Under the pieces are notes generated by a model, which had not been told where the DNA came from, made no database searches, and worked only from the letters and a program-made list of their open reading frames with translations. Positions 10,372 through 19,978 of a stretch of 56,211 nucleotides of DNA are shown one piece after another. The DNA comes from Oxalobacteraceae bacterium. GTDB lineage: Bacteria; Pseudomonadota; Gammaproteobacteria; Burkholderiales; Burkholderiaceae_D. Made by a program: the position numbers and the translations under genes. Numbering within the stretch: position 1 is the stretch's first letter; each line of letters opens with the position of its first letter. Location: NCBI GenBank assembly GCA_030698225.1, contig JAUYNR010000069.1, forward strand, positions 1-56,211, written 5' to 3'.

Positions 10372-10529
10372 CGGCCCGCTATCGGGCAACAAAAAAGGCG
10401 TGCCGACTTTTTTCTTTTCCCCTTTTTATTGCTTTTTCGTTGTGGTAAGTACACGGTAAGTTGTTGCCCCTAAAATAATATTTCCAAGTACTCGCTTGGT
10501 TTGCAAGCGGTTGGAGATTCGGAGGAATC

Positions 10530-12419
10530 ATGAGTTTCGCAGCTATCTATAAAAATTCGATTGAACAACCGCAGGCATTCTGGGACGGCGAAGCCAAGCT
10601 GATCGACTGGCAGCAACCGTACTCGCACGTGCTCGATTATTCAAAGCCGCCTTTTACCCAATGGTTTGTCGGCGGCAAGACCAATCTGTGCCACAACGCG
10701 GTCGATCGCTGGGTTGCCACCCAGGGCGAGAAAGCCGCACTGATCGCGATCTCGACCGAAACCGGTTCCGAAAAAGTCTATTCCTTCACCGAGTTGCAGG
10801 CGGAAGTCAGCCGCACCGCCGCCATCATGCTGGCGCTGGGCGTGGGCAAGGGCGACCGGGTGCTGATTTACATGCCGATGATCGCCGAAGCCGCGTTCGC
10901 GATGCTGGCCTGCGCCCGCATCGGCGCGATCCATTCGGTGGTGTTCGGCGGCTTTGCCGCGCATAGCCTGGCGTCGCGGATCGAGGATGCGCAGCCGAAG
11001 CTGGTCGTGTCTGCCGACGCCGGCTCCCGTGGCGGCAAGGCGATCCCTTACAAGCCCTTGCTGGATGAGGCGATTGCGCTTTCCGCGCACAAGCCGGGCA
11101 AGGTGCTGCTGGTCAACCGCAATCTGGCCCCGATGAATCTGGTGGACGGGCGCGATGTCGATTACGCAACGCTGCGTGCGCAACATATCGACGCGCAGGT
11201 ACCTATCACCTGGCTGGAATCGAACGAGCCGTCCTACATCCTGTATACGTCGGGCACCACCGGCAAGCCGAAGGGCGTGCAGCGCGATGTCGGCGGCTAT
11301 GCGGTGGCGCTGGCTTCGTCGATGCAGCACATCTTCTGCGGCAATCCGGGCGAGACGTACTTTGCCACCTCCGACATCGGCTGGGTGGTCGGCCACTCGT
11401 ACATCGTCTACGGCCCGCTGATCGCCGGCATGGCCACCATCATGTATGAAGGCTTGCCAACTTCGCCTGACGCCGGCATCTGGTGGAGCATCGTCGAGAA
11501 ATACAAGGTCACGCGCATGTTCTCGGCCCCGACTGCGGTGCGGGTATTGCGCAAGCAACCGCCGGAATTCATGCAGAAATACGATCTGACTTCGCTCAAG
11601 GCGCTGTATCTGGCCGGTGAGCCGCTGGACGAAACCACCTCGGGCTGGATTTCGGACGCGCTGAAGGTGCCGATCATCGACAATTACTGGCAGACCGAAA
11701 CCGGCTGGCCGATCCTGTCGATCGCCAAGGGCTACGAAGACATGCCGACCAGGCTCGGCAGTCCCGGCATTCCGACTCCCGGATTCAACGTCAAGCTGTT
11801 CGATGAAACGACCGGCGAAGAATGCGGCAGCAATGAAAAGGGCGTGGTCATGATCGAAGGCCCGCTGCCGCCGGGCTGCATGCAAACCGTGTACGGCGAC
11901 GATGCGCGCTACGTCAGCACCTATTGGACCGTGCTCAATGGCAAACATCTGTATTCGACCTTCGACTGGGGCATTCGCGATGCCGACGGCTACTATTTCA
12001 TCCTCGGCCGCACCGACGACGTGATCAATGTCGCCGGCCACCGGCTAGGCACGCGTGAAATCGAAGAAAGCATTTCCAGTCATGCCAATGTCTCGGAAGT
12101 CGCGGTGGTCGGCGTCGAAGACAAGCTCAAGGGGCAGGTCGCGGTTGCCTTCGTGATCCTGAAAAATCCGGACACGGCCAATGGGGTGCAGGCGCGGCAA
12201 GCGCTGGAAAAGGAAATCATGGGCGTGGTCGATCACCAACTGGGTGCGGTTGCGCGTCCGTCCCGGGTGTATTTCATCGCGCAGCTGCCGAAGACGCGCT
12301 CCGGCAAACTGTTGCGGCGCTCGATCCAGGCCATCTGCGAAGGACGCGACCCGGGCGACATGTCGTCGATTGAAGACCCGGCTTCGCTGAATCAAATCAA
12401 AGGCGCGCTGGTCAGCTGA
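10530..12419 (+). CDS. prpE: PrpE, propionyl-CoA synthetase
   Basis: An AMP-forming acyl-CoA synthetase of 629 residues that activates propionate to propionyl-CoA, the entry step to the cycle. It has the AMP-binding P-loop YTSGTTGKPKG (from about residue 239) and the C-terminal PKTRSGK with Lys593, the position acetylated or propionylated in this family. A strong GGAGG site lies 6 nt before the ATG. A 158-bp gap with A/T runs separates it from prpD, so it may have its own promoter. Confidence 0.95.
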   Translation: MSFAAIYKNSIEQPQAFWDGEAKLIDWQQPYSHVLDYSKPPFTQWFVGGKTNLCHNAVDRWVATQGEKAALIAISTETGSEKVYSFTELQAEVSRTAAIMLALGVGKGDRVLIYMPMIAEAAFAMLACARIGAIHSVVFGGFAAHSLASRIEDAQPKLVVSADAGSRGGKAIPYKPLLDEAIALSAHKPGKVLLVNRNLAPMNLVDGRDVDYATLRAQHIDAQVPITWLESNEPSYILYTSGTTGKPKGVQRDVGGYAVALASSMQHIFCGNPGETYFATSDIGWVVGHSYIVYGPLIAGMATIMYEGLPTSPDAGIWWSIVEKYKVTRMFSAPTAVRVLRKQPPEFMQKYDLTSLKALYLAGEPLDETTSGWISDALKVPIIDNYWQTETGWPILSIAKGYEDMPTRLGSPGIPTPGFNVKLFDETTGEECGSNEKGVVMIEGPLPPGCMQTVYGDDARYVSTYWTVLNGKHLYSTFDWGIRDADGYYFILGRTDDVINVAGHRLGTREIEESISSHANVSEVAVVGVEDKLKGQVAVAFVILKNPDTANGVQARQALEKEIMGVVDHQLGAVARPSRVYFIAQLPKTRSGKLLRRSIQAICEGRDPGDMSSIEDPASLNQIKGALVS

Positions 12420-12440
12420 CGGTGTTGTTTAGATGAACAC

Positions 12441-12520
12441 TCCCTCTCCCGGCATGGCTTTTCCTGGTGCCCGAATCGCCATGCGATTCGCTTGTGGGAG
12501 AGAGGCCGGGAGCGAGGGCG
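12441..12520 (-). repeat. Composite CCCTCTCCC repeat, copy 4
   Basis: CCCTCTCCC, then GGCATGGCTTTTCC, TGGTGCCCGAATCGCCATG, CGATTCGCTTG and a closing TGGGAGAGAGG. The middle carries its own palindrome (GAATCGC/GCGATTC). This is the reverse complement of the composite copy in the speE-like gene (32949-33035), so the longer version is itself a repeat. It fills the start of the prpE downstream gap. Confidence 0.8.
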
Positions 12521-12568
12521 GTTTTGCAGCATGGGCAGGATGAGGCAGTGCCTGTTATACACACTAAT

Positions 12569-12626
12569 GTATTTTTATAGTCGCAATCAAATAATGCGGG
12601 AAATGCCATGAAAATTTCAATACTCC
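12569..12626 (-). repeat. 58-59 bp GGAGTAT element, copy B
   Basis: On the minus strand this reads GGAGTAT (12626-12620), CCGC ending 24 nt further on (12596), and terminal ATAC (12572-12569). The three blocks and their spacings match five other copies in the window (21541, 30348, 35252, 35367, 40434). It lies about 90 bp upstream of the isochorismatase-like gene. Confidence 0.8.
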
Positions 12627-12714
12627 CTGTTTTTAAAGAGTCGTATGGTGTTGCAATGCCGCTCCGTGTTTTCGTGGACAATGCTTCTCATTGAATAACT
12701 CAAGAGAATATCCG

Positions 12715-13299
12715 ATGACGTCCACCGATTCTGTCGCGGCAAGCCGCGCTGCCGGCTTGATCGATGCCGGCAGCAGCCTGCTGCTGGTGATCGATTTTCA
12801 GCAGCGGCTGATGCCTGCGATCGACGATGCCGATGCAGTGCTGCGCAATGCGCTGATACTGGCGCAGGCGGCACAAGTGCTGTCGATTCCGGCCCTGATG
12901 ACCGAGCAGTACCCGGCCGGCCTGGGCCGCACCGCAGCCGGGCTTGCCGCCCTGTGCGGCGAAAGCGTGGAAAAAACCACATTCGGCGCCTGCGGCACGC
13001 CGGCTTTTCTGGAGGCGCTGCATCGCTTGAGTCCATGCAGCGCGCCGACCCTGCTCATCAGCGGTTGCGAAGCGCATGTCTGCGTGCTGCAAACCGCGCT
13101 GCAGTTGCATGCGCAAGGTTTCGACGTGCGGCTGGTGGTCGATGCGGTGGGTTCGCGCCGCCCGATCAGCAAGTACACCGCACTGGAACGGATGCGCACC
13201 GCCGGCATCGGGCTGGTGAGCACCGAGATGGTGCTGTTCGAGTGGCTGCGCGACGCCCAACACCCGCAGTTCCGGGACTTGTCCAAGCTCATCAAGTAA
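12715..13299 (+). CDS. Isochorismatase-family cysteine hydrolase
   Basis: A 194-residue cytosolic hydrolase with the family triad: Asp27 in VIDFQ, Lys87 in EKTTFGA and Cys123 in GCEAHVCV. It resembles the YcaC-like group of unknown substrate more than true isochorismatases. The ATG at 12715 is chosen over the TTG at 12691 because AAGAGA lies about 8 nt upstream. It stands alone, 295 bp after prpE, with two different repeats in that gap, so there is no operon clue to its substrate. Confidence 0.85.
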   Translation: MTSTDSVAASRAAGLIDAGSSLLLVIDFQQRLMPAIDDADAVLRNALILAQAAQVLSIPALMTEQYPAGLGRTAAGLAALCGESVEKTTFGACGTPAFLEALHRLSPCSAPTLLISGCEAHVCVLQTALQLHAQGFDVRLVVDAVGSRRPISKYTALERMRTAGIGLVSTEMVLFEWLRDAQHPQFRDLSKLIK

Positions 13300-13498
13300 T
13301 TTTCCGATTCGCCGGCAACACAGCCACTCCAGCCTCGGCCGGCGTTGCACCGGAAAAATGGTTTAGTGTAATAATGAATTGAAGCAACAATGCTGCCGTC
13401 TGCGGCGGTCTCACGGCGCCACTGATTGTCAATGCTGCGATCGGGTTTCCCTTGTTTCAAATGATTGTTATGTATCTGCCTCGACCATTGAGCAACAT

Positions 13499-15346
13499 AT
13501 GCGAACTAATGTTGGCTACATAGTAGCGTCGGACATAACCGGCAACAGCGCGGATTTCAATGTGCATCAGAGATTGCTGGCAGCGAACAATTTAACGTTG
13601 GCGCACATCGCAAGGGGCGCGCCTCTGGCCCAGACGCTGAATTGCATTGTCAATGGCATTGAAGATCAAAACCCCGGCATATCGGGCGCTATTTTCTTGC
13701 TGGCTGATGATGGCCGCCACCTGCATCCGGGGGCCGCGCCCAGTCTGCAAAACTATCTGCACGCAATGGATGGCATTGCTATTGACGCAACGATTGGCGC
13801 CGCGGATATCGAAGCAAGCCAATTCTGGAGCGGATTTTGCGACTTGGCACTGCAGCATGGACTGTACACATGCTCGGCGACTCCGATCCTCTCGGCTACA
13901 GATTCCATGCTTGGAATCTTCATCAGCTATTCGCAAAAGCCTGAGCGGGCCAGCGACCGGCATCGGCAATCGATTGCCGATGTCATCGCGCTGGCATCGA
14001 TTGCCATTGAGCGCAGCGTCGACCAAGCCAGGATAAAAAAGGCTGAGAATACGTTGCGCGAGAGTGAAACGAGAATCGCGCTGGCAGTCGAAGGGAGCGG
14101 AACCGGGATTTGGGACCGGAATATTGCAACTGGCGAGATTCATTATTCAACCGGCTGGAAAGCGATTCTGGGTTACACGGATTCAGAGCTCACCAGTCGG
14201 ATCGAGGAAAGTTATACGCGCGTGCATCCCGATGATCTTGCTTTTGTTCAAGCGGCAATGCAGGCACATTTTGATCAAGAATCAGAAAGCTATGCGGTCG
14301 AGCATAGAGTTCGCTGCAAGGATGGCAGCTACAAATGGATATCGAGCCGCGGCAAGGTTGTCAGTCGCGACCTGGAAGGCAAGCCGCTGCGCATGATAGG
14401 CACGACGACCGATATATCAGCCATGCGGGCGTTGTCCGACAAGGTGCAGCAGAGTGCCGACTTGATAACCTGTCTGACAAATGAAATTCCAGGTCTTGTA
14501 TATCAACATCACTTATTGCCGAATGGGGATGCATTTTTCTCTTATGTCAGCGACGGACTCAGGGATATTTACGAGCTCACGCCAGAACAGGTCGCCGATA
14601 ACGTCTCCCGCATAGATGAAATCATTCATCCGGATGATTACGCCAATTACCGTGCTTCGCTTGACGCATCCGCCGTCAGCCTGGCGCCCTGGCATCTTGA
14701 GTACCGCGTCATATTGCCCAGGCAAGGTCTGCGTTGGCGCAATGGCGACGCGCAGCCGCGTCGATTGCAGGACGGCAGCACACTGTGGCATGGTTTTGTC
14801 ACCGACGTTACCGAGCGCAAGCGCACGGAGATGGAATTGCAGGAATTCGCCACAATGGATTTCCTGACGCAATTATCGAATCGGCGCTTTTTCATGGCAC
14901 GAATGGCAGAAGAACTGGCTCGCATTCAGAATGTCGCCGGCACGCATGCTGCAGTTCTGATGTGTGATCTCGATCATTTCAAGATAATCAATGACAGTTA
15001 CGGTCATGCGACAGGTGACCTGGTACTCAAGCATTTCGCAGGCATCCTGCGGGATGCGCTGCGCAAGAACGATACCGTGGGCCGCGTCGGAGGCGAAGAG
15101 TTTGCAATTATTCTGGCCGGTGTGGGTGTCGCCGAGGCAAATATCTTCGCGAAACGCGTGCAAAAACAGATCGCTGAAACGCCTCTGGTTGCGGACGATC
15201 AGACAATCCTGGTAACAGTGAGTATCGGAATTGCTGTCATGAATGCGACCGATGCCAGCGCCGACGCATCACTTTCTCGCAGCGACATGGCGCTTTACCG
15301 CGCCAAGGAAAGTGGTCGCAACCGGATTGAAATTGCCGGTGATTAG
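13499..15346 (+). CDS. Diguanylate cyclase with GAF and two PAS domains
   Basis: A cytosolic sensor enzyme that would make c-di-GMP. The order is GAF (about residues 25-175, with LAHIARGAPLAQTLN), PAS with PAC (about 190-305), a second PAS (about 315-440) and GGDEF. The active-site motif is GGEEF (531-535), a functional variant, and the inhibitory I-site RKND sits at 522-525, five residues upstream, so product feedback is expected. No transmembrane segment is seen. The ATG at 13499 is preferred because the 40-residue upstream extension is cysteine/arginine-rich and unlike the family, but the ribosome site is weak. Confidence 0.88.
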   Translation: MRTNVGYIVASDITGNSADFNVHQRLLAANNLTLAHIARGAPLAQTLNCIVNGIEDQNPGISGAIFLLADDGRHLHPGAAPSLQNYLHAMDGIAIDATIGAADIEASQFWSGFCDLALQHGLYTCSATPILSATDSMLGIFISYSQKPERASDRHRQSIADVIALASIAIERSVDQARIKKAENTLRESETRIALAVEGSGTGIWDRNIATGEIHYSTGWKAILGYTDSELTSRIEESYTRVHPDDLAFVQAAMQAHFDQESESYAVEHRVRCKDGSYKWISSRGKVVSRDLEGKPLRMIGTTTDISAMRALSDKVQQSADLITCLTNEIPGLVYQHHLLPNGDAFFSYVSDGLRDIYELTPEQVADNVSRIDEIIHPDDYANYRASLDASAVSLAPWHLEYRVILPRQGLRWRNGDAQPRRLQDGSTLWHGFVTDVTERKRTEMELQEFATMDFLTQLSNRRFFMARMAEELARIQNVAGTHAAVLMCDLDHFKIINDSYGHATGDLVLKHFAGILRDALRKNDTVGRVGGEEFAIILAGVGVAEANIFAKRVQKQIAETPLVADDQTILVTVSIGIAVMNATDASADASLSRSDMALYRAKESGRNRIEIAGD

Positions 15347-15412
15347 CGTTCACGCCCAACCGGACTGTTTTGAGCGTGGGCTTCGGATCGACAAGCCGGC
15401 GGCGCCATCAAC

Positions 15413-16183
15413 TCACACTATTTCCAGCGTCGCAATCACCGGCGCGTGGTCCGACGGCTGCTCCCATTTGCGCGGAGCGCGGTCGATGGCGCAGGCGCTG
15501 CAGCGTTGCGCCAGTTGTTCGCTCAACAGGATATGGTCGATGCGCAGGCCCCTGTTGAGACGAAACGCCATTTGCCTGTAGTCCCACCAGCTGAACGATT
15601 TCGGCTCCTGCGGGAACATGCGAAAAGCGTCCTTCAGCCCGAGGTTGAGCAGACGGTCGAAGGCGGCGCGTTCTGCATCCGAGCACAGAATTGCACCTTC
15701 CCATGCGACCGGATCATATACGTCAGCATCTTCCGGCGCGATATTGTAGTCGCCCAGCAAGGCCAGGTTCGGATGCGTCTGATGCTCCTGCTGCAGCCAG
15801 TCGCGCAGGGCATCCAGCCATTCCAGCTTGTAGCGGTATTTATCCGAATCGACCGATTGCCCGTTCGGGATGTAGGCGCAGACGATGCGGATGCCGTCGA
15901 TGGTGGCGCTGATAATGCGTTGCTGTTCGTCGGCGAAGTGCGGATTGTTCCTGACCACGTCGGCGATCGGGTGGCGCGACAGGATGGCGACGCCGTTGTA
16001 GGTCTTCTGGCCGCTATAAGCGACCTGATAGCCGGCCGCCCCGATCTCTGCCGCAGGGAATTTATCGTCGGAGAGCTTGGTCTCCTGCAGGCACAGCACG
16101 TCGACCGGATTGGCGGCCAGCCATTGCAGCACTTGCGGCAGCCGGACCTTGAGGGAGTTGACGTTCCAGGTTGCGAGTTTCAT
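15413..16183 (-). CDS. xthA: Exodeoxyribonuclease III
   Basis: A 3'-5' exonuclease and AP endonuclease of base excision repair, 256 residues. Catalytic motifs are visible: Asn7 in ATWNVNS, Glu34 in CLQETKL, GDYNIAPED, and the terminal SDHAPVIATLEI with the catalytic His. The start MKLATWNVNS at 16183 is the family start; the frame upstream of it adds eight poor residues. It follows the EamA gene by 40 bp on the same strand and may be co-transcribed. Confidence 0.95.
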   Translation of the reverse strand: MKLATWNVNSLKVRLPQVLQWLAANPVDVLCLQETKLSDDKFPAAEIGAAGYQVAYSGQKTYNGVAILSRHPIADVVRNNPHFADEQQRIISATIDGIRIVCAYIPNGQSVDSDKYRYKLEWLDALRDWLQQEHQTHPNLALLGDYNIAPEDADVYDPVAWEGAILCSDAERAAFDRLLNLGLKDAFRMFPQEPKSFSWWDYRQMAFRLNRGLRIDHILLSEQLAQRCSACAIDRAPRKWEQPSDHAPVIATLEIV

Positions 16184-16223
16184 TAGGTCTCCAGATCGTT
16201 GATGCATGCGGATTGCTGCGTTA

Positions 16224-17186
16224 TTAGGCGGAATCGGTAAGTTTTTGATGTTGAGCCAATATCACTTCCGCATCCTTGCCGCTGCCAGCCAGCCAGATGA
16301 CCCCGGTCAGCGTCAATGCGCCGCCCAGCAACTGCCAGTCGCTCAGCGACTCCGACAGCAGACCCGCCGCCAAGCCGATTGTCACAACAGGCTCCAGCGT
16401 TGACAGCATCGACGACTGCGATGCTCCGAGCCGCTTTAATCCGGCAAAAAATGCGATCACTGCAATCACGGTGGAGAATATCGTCACACCTGCGACGCCG
16501 ATCCAGCCGCTTGCCGTCTGCGGGAATTGGGGCGGCACGCCGATCGCTGTTCGAATCAGGGCCAGCAGCGTAAATACCGCAGCGGCGGCCAGGCAGACCA
16601 CCAGGGTGGTCATGATAGGATCGACCCGCTGCGAAATTTTGGTACCCACGGTGATATAGCTTGCGTAAATCATCGCTGCGGCAAGCGCCAGGCCGATGCC
16701 AAGCGCCGATATCTCGGCCGCGGCACCGTGCATGTTTGGCCCAATGGTCAGCGCGGTGCCCAGACTGCATAGCAGCAGTGCAGCAAGCTTTACCGCGGTT
16801 ATTCTTTCATGCAAGAACAGTGCTGCCAGCAGCGTTACGATGGTTGGATACACATACAGCAGCAGCGCTGCCAGTGACGCCGGCATGTAATTCAGCGCCG
16901 AAAAATAACAATACGACATGCCAACATAGCCAAACCCGCCCAGTGCTGCCAATCGCAAGATCAACGGCAATGGCGGCCAAGCCAGCTTGCGCATGTATGC
17001 TACAGCCAGCAGAGCGAGTCCGGCGACCCAGAATCGCGTGATCAGTACGCCATACAGGTCGGCGCCATCGGCATACGCATAGCGGGTAAAAACGGGCATG
17101 GCGCCGAAGCCGGTTGCCGACAATGCAATCAGCAATACCCCATTGACCCGATCCTGCTTGCAGGAACTGTTCTGGTTTTTTCGCAT
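16224..17186 (-). CDS. EamA-family (DMT) transporter
   Basis: A 320-residue inner-membrane protein with about ten hydrophobic segments arranged as two EamA repeats, for example GVLLIALSATGFGAMPVFTR near the N-terminus and the second repeat from about residue 160. Family members export metabolites or amino acids; no substrate can be read from the sequence. It is transcribed on the minus strand and xthA follows. Confidence 0.88.
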   Translation of the reverse strand: MRKNQNSSCKQDRVNGVLLIALSATGFGAMPVFTRYAYADGADLYGVLITRFWVAGLALLAVAYMRKLAWPPLPLILRLAALGGFGYVGMSYCYFSALNYMPASLAALLLYVYPTIVTLLAALFLHERITAVKLAALLLCSLGTALTIGPNMHGAAAEISALGIGLALAAAMIYASYITVGTKISQRVDPIMTTLVVCLAAAAVFTLLALIRTAIGVPPQFPQTASGWIGVAGVTIFSTVIAVIAFFAGLKRLGASQSSMLSTLEPVVTIGLAAGLLSESLSDWQLLGGALTLTGVIWLAGSGKDAEVILAQHQKLTDSA

Positions 17187-17224
17187 CAGCTGGATGGTTT
17201 TCGAAATGCGCCGGGTTTTGTATT

Positions 17225-17264
17225 CCAGTACAGGTCATCCGCAATGGTCGGCCGTCTGTACTGG
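17225..17264. repeat. Inverted repeat between pepA and the EamA gene
   Basis: CCAGTACAG (17225-17233) pairs perfectly with CTGTACTGG (17256-17264) across a 22-base spacer. It lies in the 109-bp gap downstream of pepA. The run of T lies on the plus-strand side, so it is not a good terminator for the minus-strand genes. An operator for the EamA gene is possible but unproven. Confidence 0.5.
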
Positions 17265-17295
17265 ATTTTTACCCGTTGCGCCTGCAAGAAGCGCT

Positions 17296-18801
17296 TCAGC
17301 CGGCCGCGCGTTGCAGCAGGAAGGCAGTCAGCAGCGCAACCGGGCGCCCGGTCGCGCCTTTGGCGGCGCCGGATTTCCATGCGGTGCCGGCGATGTCCAG
17401 ATGGGCCCAGGTGTATTTTCTTGTGAAGCGCTCCAGGAAGCAGGCGGCGGTGATGCTGCCGGCAGCCGGGCCGCCGATATTGGCGATGTCGGCAAAATTC
17501 GATTTCAACTGTTCCTGATAGCTGTCCTCGATCGGCATGCGCCAGGCGGTGTCGCCGCTGTCGCGGCCGGCGGCCAGCAGTGCGTCGGCGAGGGCGTCGT
17601 GCGCGGCGTCGTGCCGGGTAAACAGGCCGGAATTATGGTGGCCCAGCGCGGTGATGCAGGCTCCGGTGAGGGTTGCGATGTCAACCACCGCGGCCGGTTT
17701 GAAGCGCTCGACGTAGGTCAGCGCATCGCACAGCACCAGGCGGCCTTCGGCATCGGTATTCAGGACTTCGATGGTGAGTCCGGACATCGATGTCACGATG
17801 TCGCCGGGCTTGGTGGCGCGCCCCGACGGCATGTTTTCGCAAGCGGGAATGACGCCGATGACGTTGAGCTTCAGGTTCATTTCGCCGATCGCGCGGAACG
17901 TGCCGAGCACCGATGCCGCACCGCACATGTCGTACTTCATCTCATCCATGTGGAGGCCGGCCTTGAGCGAAATGCCGCCCGAGTCGAAAGTAATGCCTTT
18001 GCCCACCAGAACCGTCGGCGCGTCTTTCGCGTTGCCGCCCATGTGCTTGAGGACGATGAATTTCGGTGCTTCTTCGCTACCGTTGGTGACGGACAGGAAA
18101 CTGCCCATCTTGAGCGCCTGCAATTGCTTGCGATCGAGCAGTTCGATGCCGAATTTGTAATCCTTCGCGAGTTTTTTGGCGGTGTTGGCCAGATAGGTCG
18201 GGGTGCAGACGTTCGGCGGCAAATTGCCAAGATCCTTGGTCAGGTCGATGCCGTTGGACAGGGCCAGGCTCTGTGCCAACGACTGTCTGGCTGCAGCCGC
18301 AGCGCCGGTGCCGAGCGCAAAGGCAATTTTCTTGATGCCGCCTTGGGTCGCTTCCTTCTTGCTCTTCTGACTGTCGCAACGATAGGCGTTTTCACGCACC
18401 GCCAGCGTGACGCAGCGGATCGCCCAGCCGACATCGCGGTCCTTGATCGCGGCCAATGGCATCGCTATCAGCGCGTCGCTGGCGCCCAGGGTCGTGAATG
18501 CGCGCGCGATTGCCTGTGCCGCCTGGGTAAAATTCTTGTCGCTGACGGTTTCATCGCTGCCCAGCCCGACCAGCAGGACCCTGGCCGCGCTGACGCCGTC
18601 GAGTGCGCGCAGCAGCAAGGTGGAGCCTGGTTTGCCGCTGATGTCGCCGGACTTCAGCGCGGCGCTGATGACGCCCTTGTGATCAAGAGCCTGTGCCGCC
18701 TGCGTCAGTTTCATATTTTCATACACGCCAACCGCGATGCAGCCGGCTTTGGCGCTGTCGAGTGTGTTTTTTGCATCGAATGTTTTTATGCTAAAGTCCA
18801 C
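17296..18801 (-). CDS. pepA: Leucyl aminopeptidase PepA
   Basis: An M17 family metallo-aminopeptidase of 501 residues that removes N-terminal residues from peptides in the cytosol; homologues also bind DNA. Family signature [14 protein letters not shown] is present, with [15 protein letters not shown] and [10 protein letters not shown] carrying metal and catalytic residues. It is divergent from lptF, with only 46 bp between the starts, a conserved arrangement in beta- and gammaproteobacteria. Confidence 0.96.
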   Translation of the reverse strand: MDFSIKTFDAKNTLDSAKAGCIAVGVYENMKLTQAAQALDHKGVISAALKSGDISGKPGSTLLLRALDGVSAARVLLVGLGSDETVSDKNFTQAAQAIARAFTTLGASDALIAMPLAAIKDRDVGWAIRCVTLAVRENAYRCDSQKSKKEATQGGIKKIAFALGTGAAAAARQSLAQSLALSNGIDLTKDLGNLPPNVCTPTYLANTAKKLAKDYKFGIELLDRKQLQALKMGSFLSVTNGSEEAPKFIVLKHMGGNAKDAPTVLVGKGITFDSGGISLKAGLHMDEMKYDMCGAASVLGTFRAIGEMNLKLNVIGVIPACENMPSGRATKPGDIVTSMSGLTIEVLNTDAEGRLVLCDALTYVERFKPAAVVDIATLTGACITALGHHNSGLFTRHDAAHDALADALLAAGRDSGDTAWRMPIEDSYQEQLKSNFADIANIGGPAAGSITAACFLERFTRKYTWAHLDIAGTAWKSGAAKGATGRPVALLTAFLLQRAAG

Positions 18802-18847
18802 GGCTAATTCCTCAGTCTTTTTATCAACTTTTAATTATAGTCTTCGA

Positions 18848-19978
18848 ATGATCTTTCAGCGCGCGCTTCAACGCGAATTGGTAAGTACCGCAGGCGCCGT
18901 TTTCACGACACTTTTTACCATTACCATCACCGTGATGTTGATTCGTATCCTGGGTCAGGCCGCAGGCGGCAGAGTCGCATCCTCGGATGTGGTGCAGTTG
19001 ATCGGGTTTTCCGCGCTGAATTACCTGCCGATAATTCTGATCCTGACCGGATTCATCACGGTGCAACTGGTCGTCAGTCGCAGCTATCAGGATTCCGAGA
19101 TGGTGGTCTGGTTCGCGTCCGGCGTAAGCCTGACACGCTGGATCAGGCCGATACTGGGTTTCGGTATTCCGATTATCCTGCTGACGTCGGCCTTGAGCTT
19201 CGTGGTCACGCCGTGGGCCAACGGCCAGAGCGCGGAATTCAAGGAGCGCTTCGCCAAGCGCGAGGATATTTCGCGGGTTTCGCCGGGGAAATTCCAGGAA
19301 TCCGCATCGGCCGATCGCATATTCTTTGTGGAAGGCTTGTCCAGTGACGTCAGCAAGGTCCAGAATGTTTTCGTCAATACCATCAAGGACGGCCGCAACA
19401 GCGTCGTCGTCGCCAAGGAGGGCACGATCGAGATCGACGCTCGCGGCGACAAGTTTCTGGTAATGAGCAAAGGCCGGCGTTATGAAGGCGTACCGAGCGA
19501 GCCGGATTTCCGGCTGATGGAGTTCGAACGGTACGGCGTGCTGGTGACGGCGAACTCGCAAGCGGCGGTGGGCGACAAGAATGCACGTTCGTTGCCGATA
19601 CAAGCACTGCTGGCCAACCGCAGCGTCTATAACATGGGCGAAGTGCTGTGGCGCGTTTCCTTGCCGCTGATGGGAATTTTATTGATGTTGCTGGCGGTTC
19701 CGCTGAGTTTCGTCAATCCCCGCGCCGGACGCTCAGCCAACCTGATCATCGCCCTGTTGCTGTTTACCACCTATAGCAATATGGTGAGCTATTTCCAGGC
19801 CACGGTGGTGCAGAGCAAATTGCCGTTCGGCATCGCGTGGTGGCCGATCCACCTGGCTGCGGCGCTGCTGATTGTCGCGATGTTTTCCTGGCGCCTGAAC
19901 GTGAATAGCCGTTTCCACCCTCTGGTGATCTGGTCCAGGTGCAAGCATGTCCGTATCGATGGACGGGCCGCGCCATGA
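18848..19978 (+). CDS. lptF: LptF, LPS export permease
   Basis: An inner-membrane subunit of the LptB2FG ABC transporter that extracts lipopolysaccharide. It has 376 residues with the expected layout: N-terminal membrane segments, a large periplasmic domain (about residues 120-280) and C-terminal membrane segments. The start MIFQRALQREL at 18848 is the family start. Its stop overlaps the lptG start by ATGA (19975-19978). Confidence 0.95.
   Translation: MIFQRALQRELVSTAGAVFTTLFTITITVMLIRILGQAAGGRVASSDVVQLIGFSALNYLPIILILTGFITVQLVVSRSYQDSEMVVWFASGVSLTRWIRPILGFGIPIILLTSALSFVVTPWANGQSAEFKERFAKREDISRVSPGKFQESASADRIFFVEGLSSDVSKVQNVFVNTIKDGRNSVVVAKEGTIEIDARGDKFLVMSKGRRYEGVPSEPDFRLMEFERYGVLVTANSQAAVGDKNARSLPIQALLANRSVYNMGEVLWRVSLPLMGILLMLLAVPLSFVNPRAGRSANLIIALLLFTTYSNMVSYFQATVVQSKLPFGIAWWPIHLAAALLIVAMFSWRLNVNSRFHPLVIWSRCKHVRIDGRAAP

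Noticed and set aside
10641..12041. 466-codon minus-strand frame inside prpE
   Set aside because: Shadow of prpE, with composition typical of the antisense frame and no recognisable family.
17098..18807. 569-codon open frame on the plus strand opposite pepA
   Set aside because: It is antisense to a well-conserved gene, is rich in Arg, Gln and Ala, and shows no domain. Codon periodicity of GC-rich genes creates such frames.
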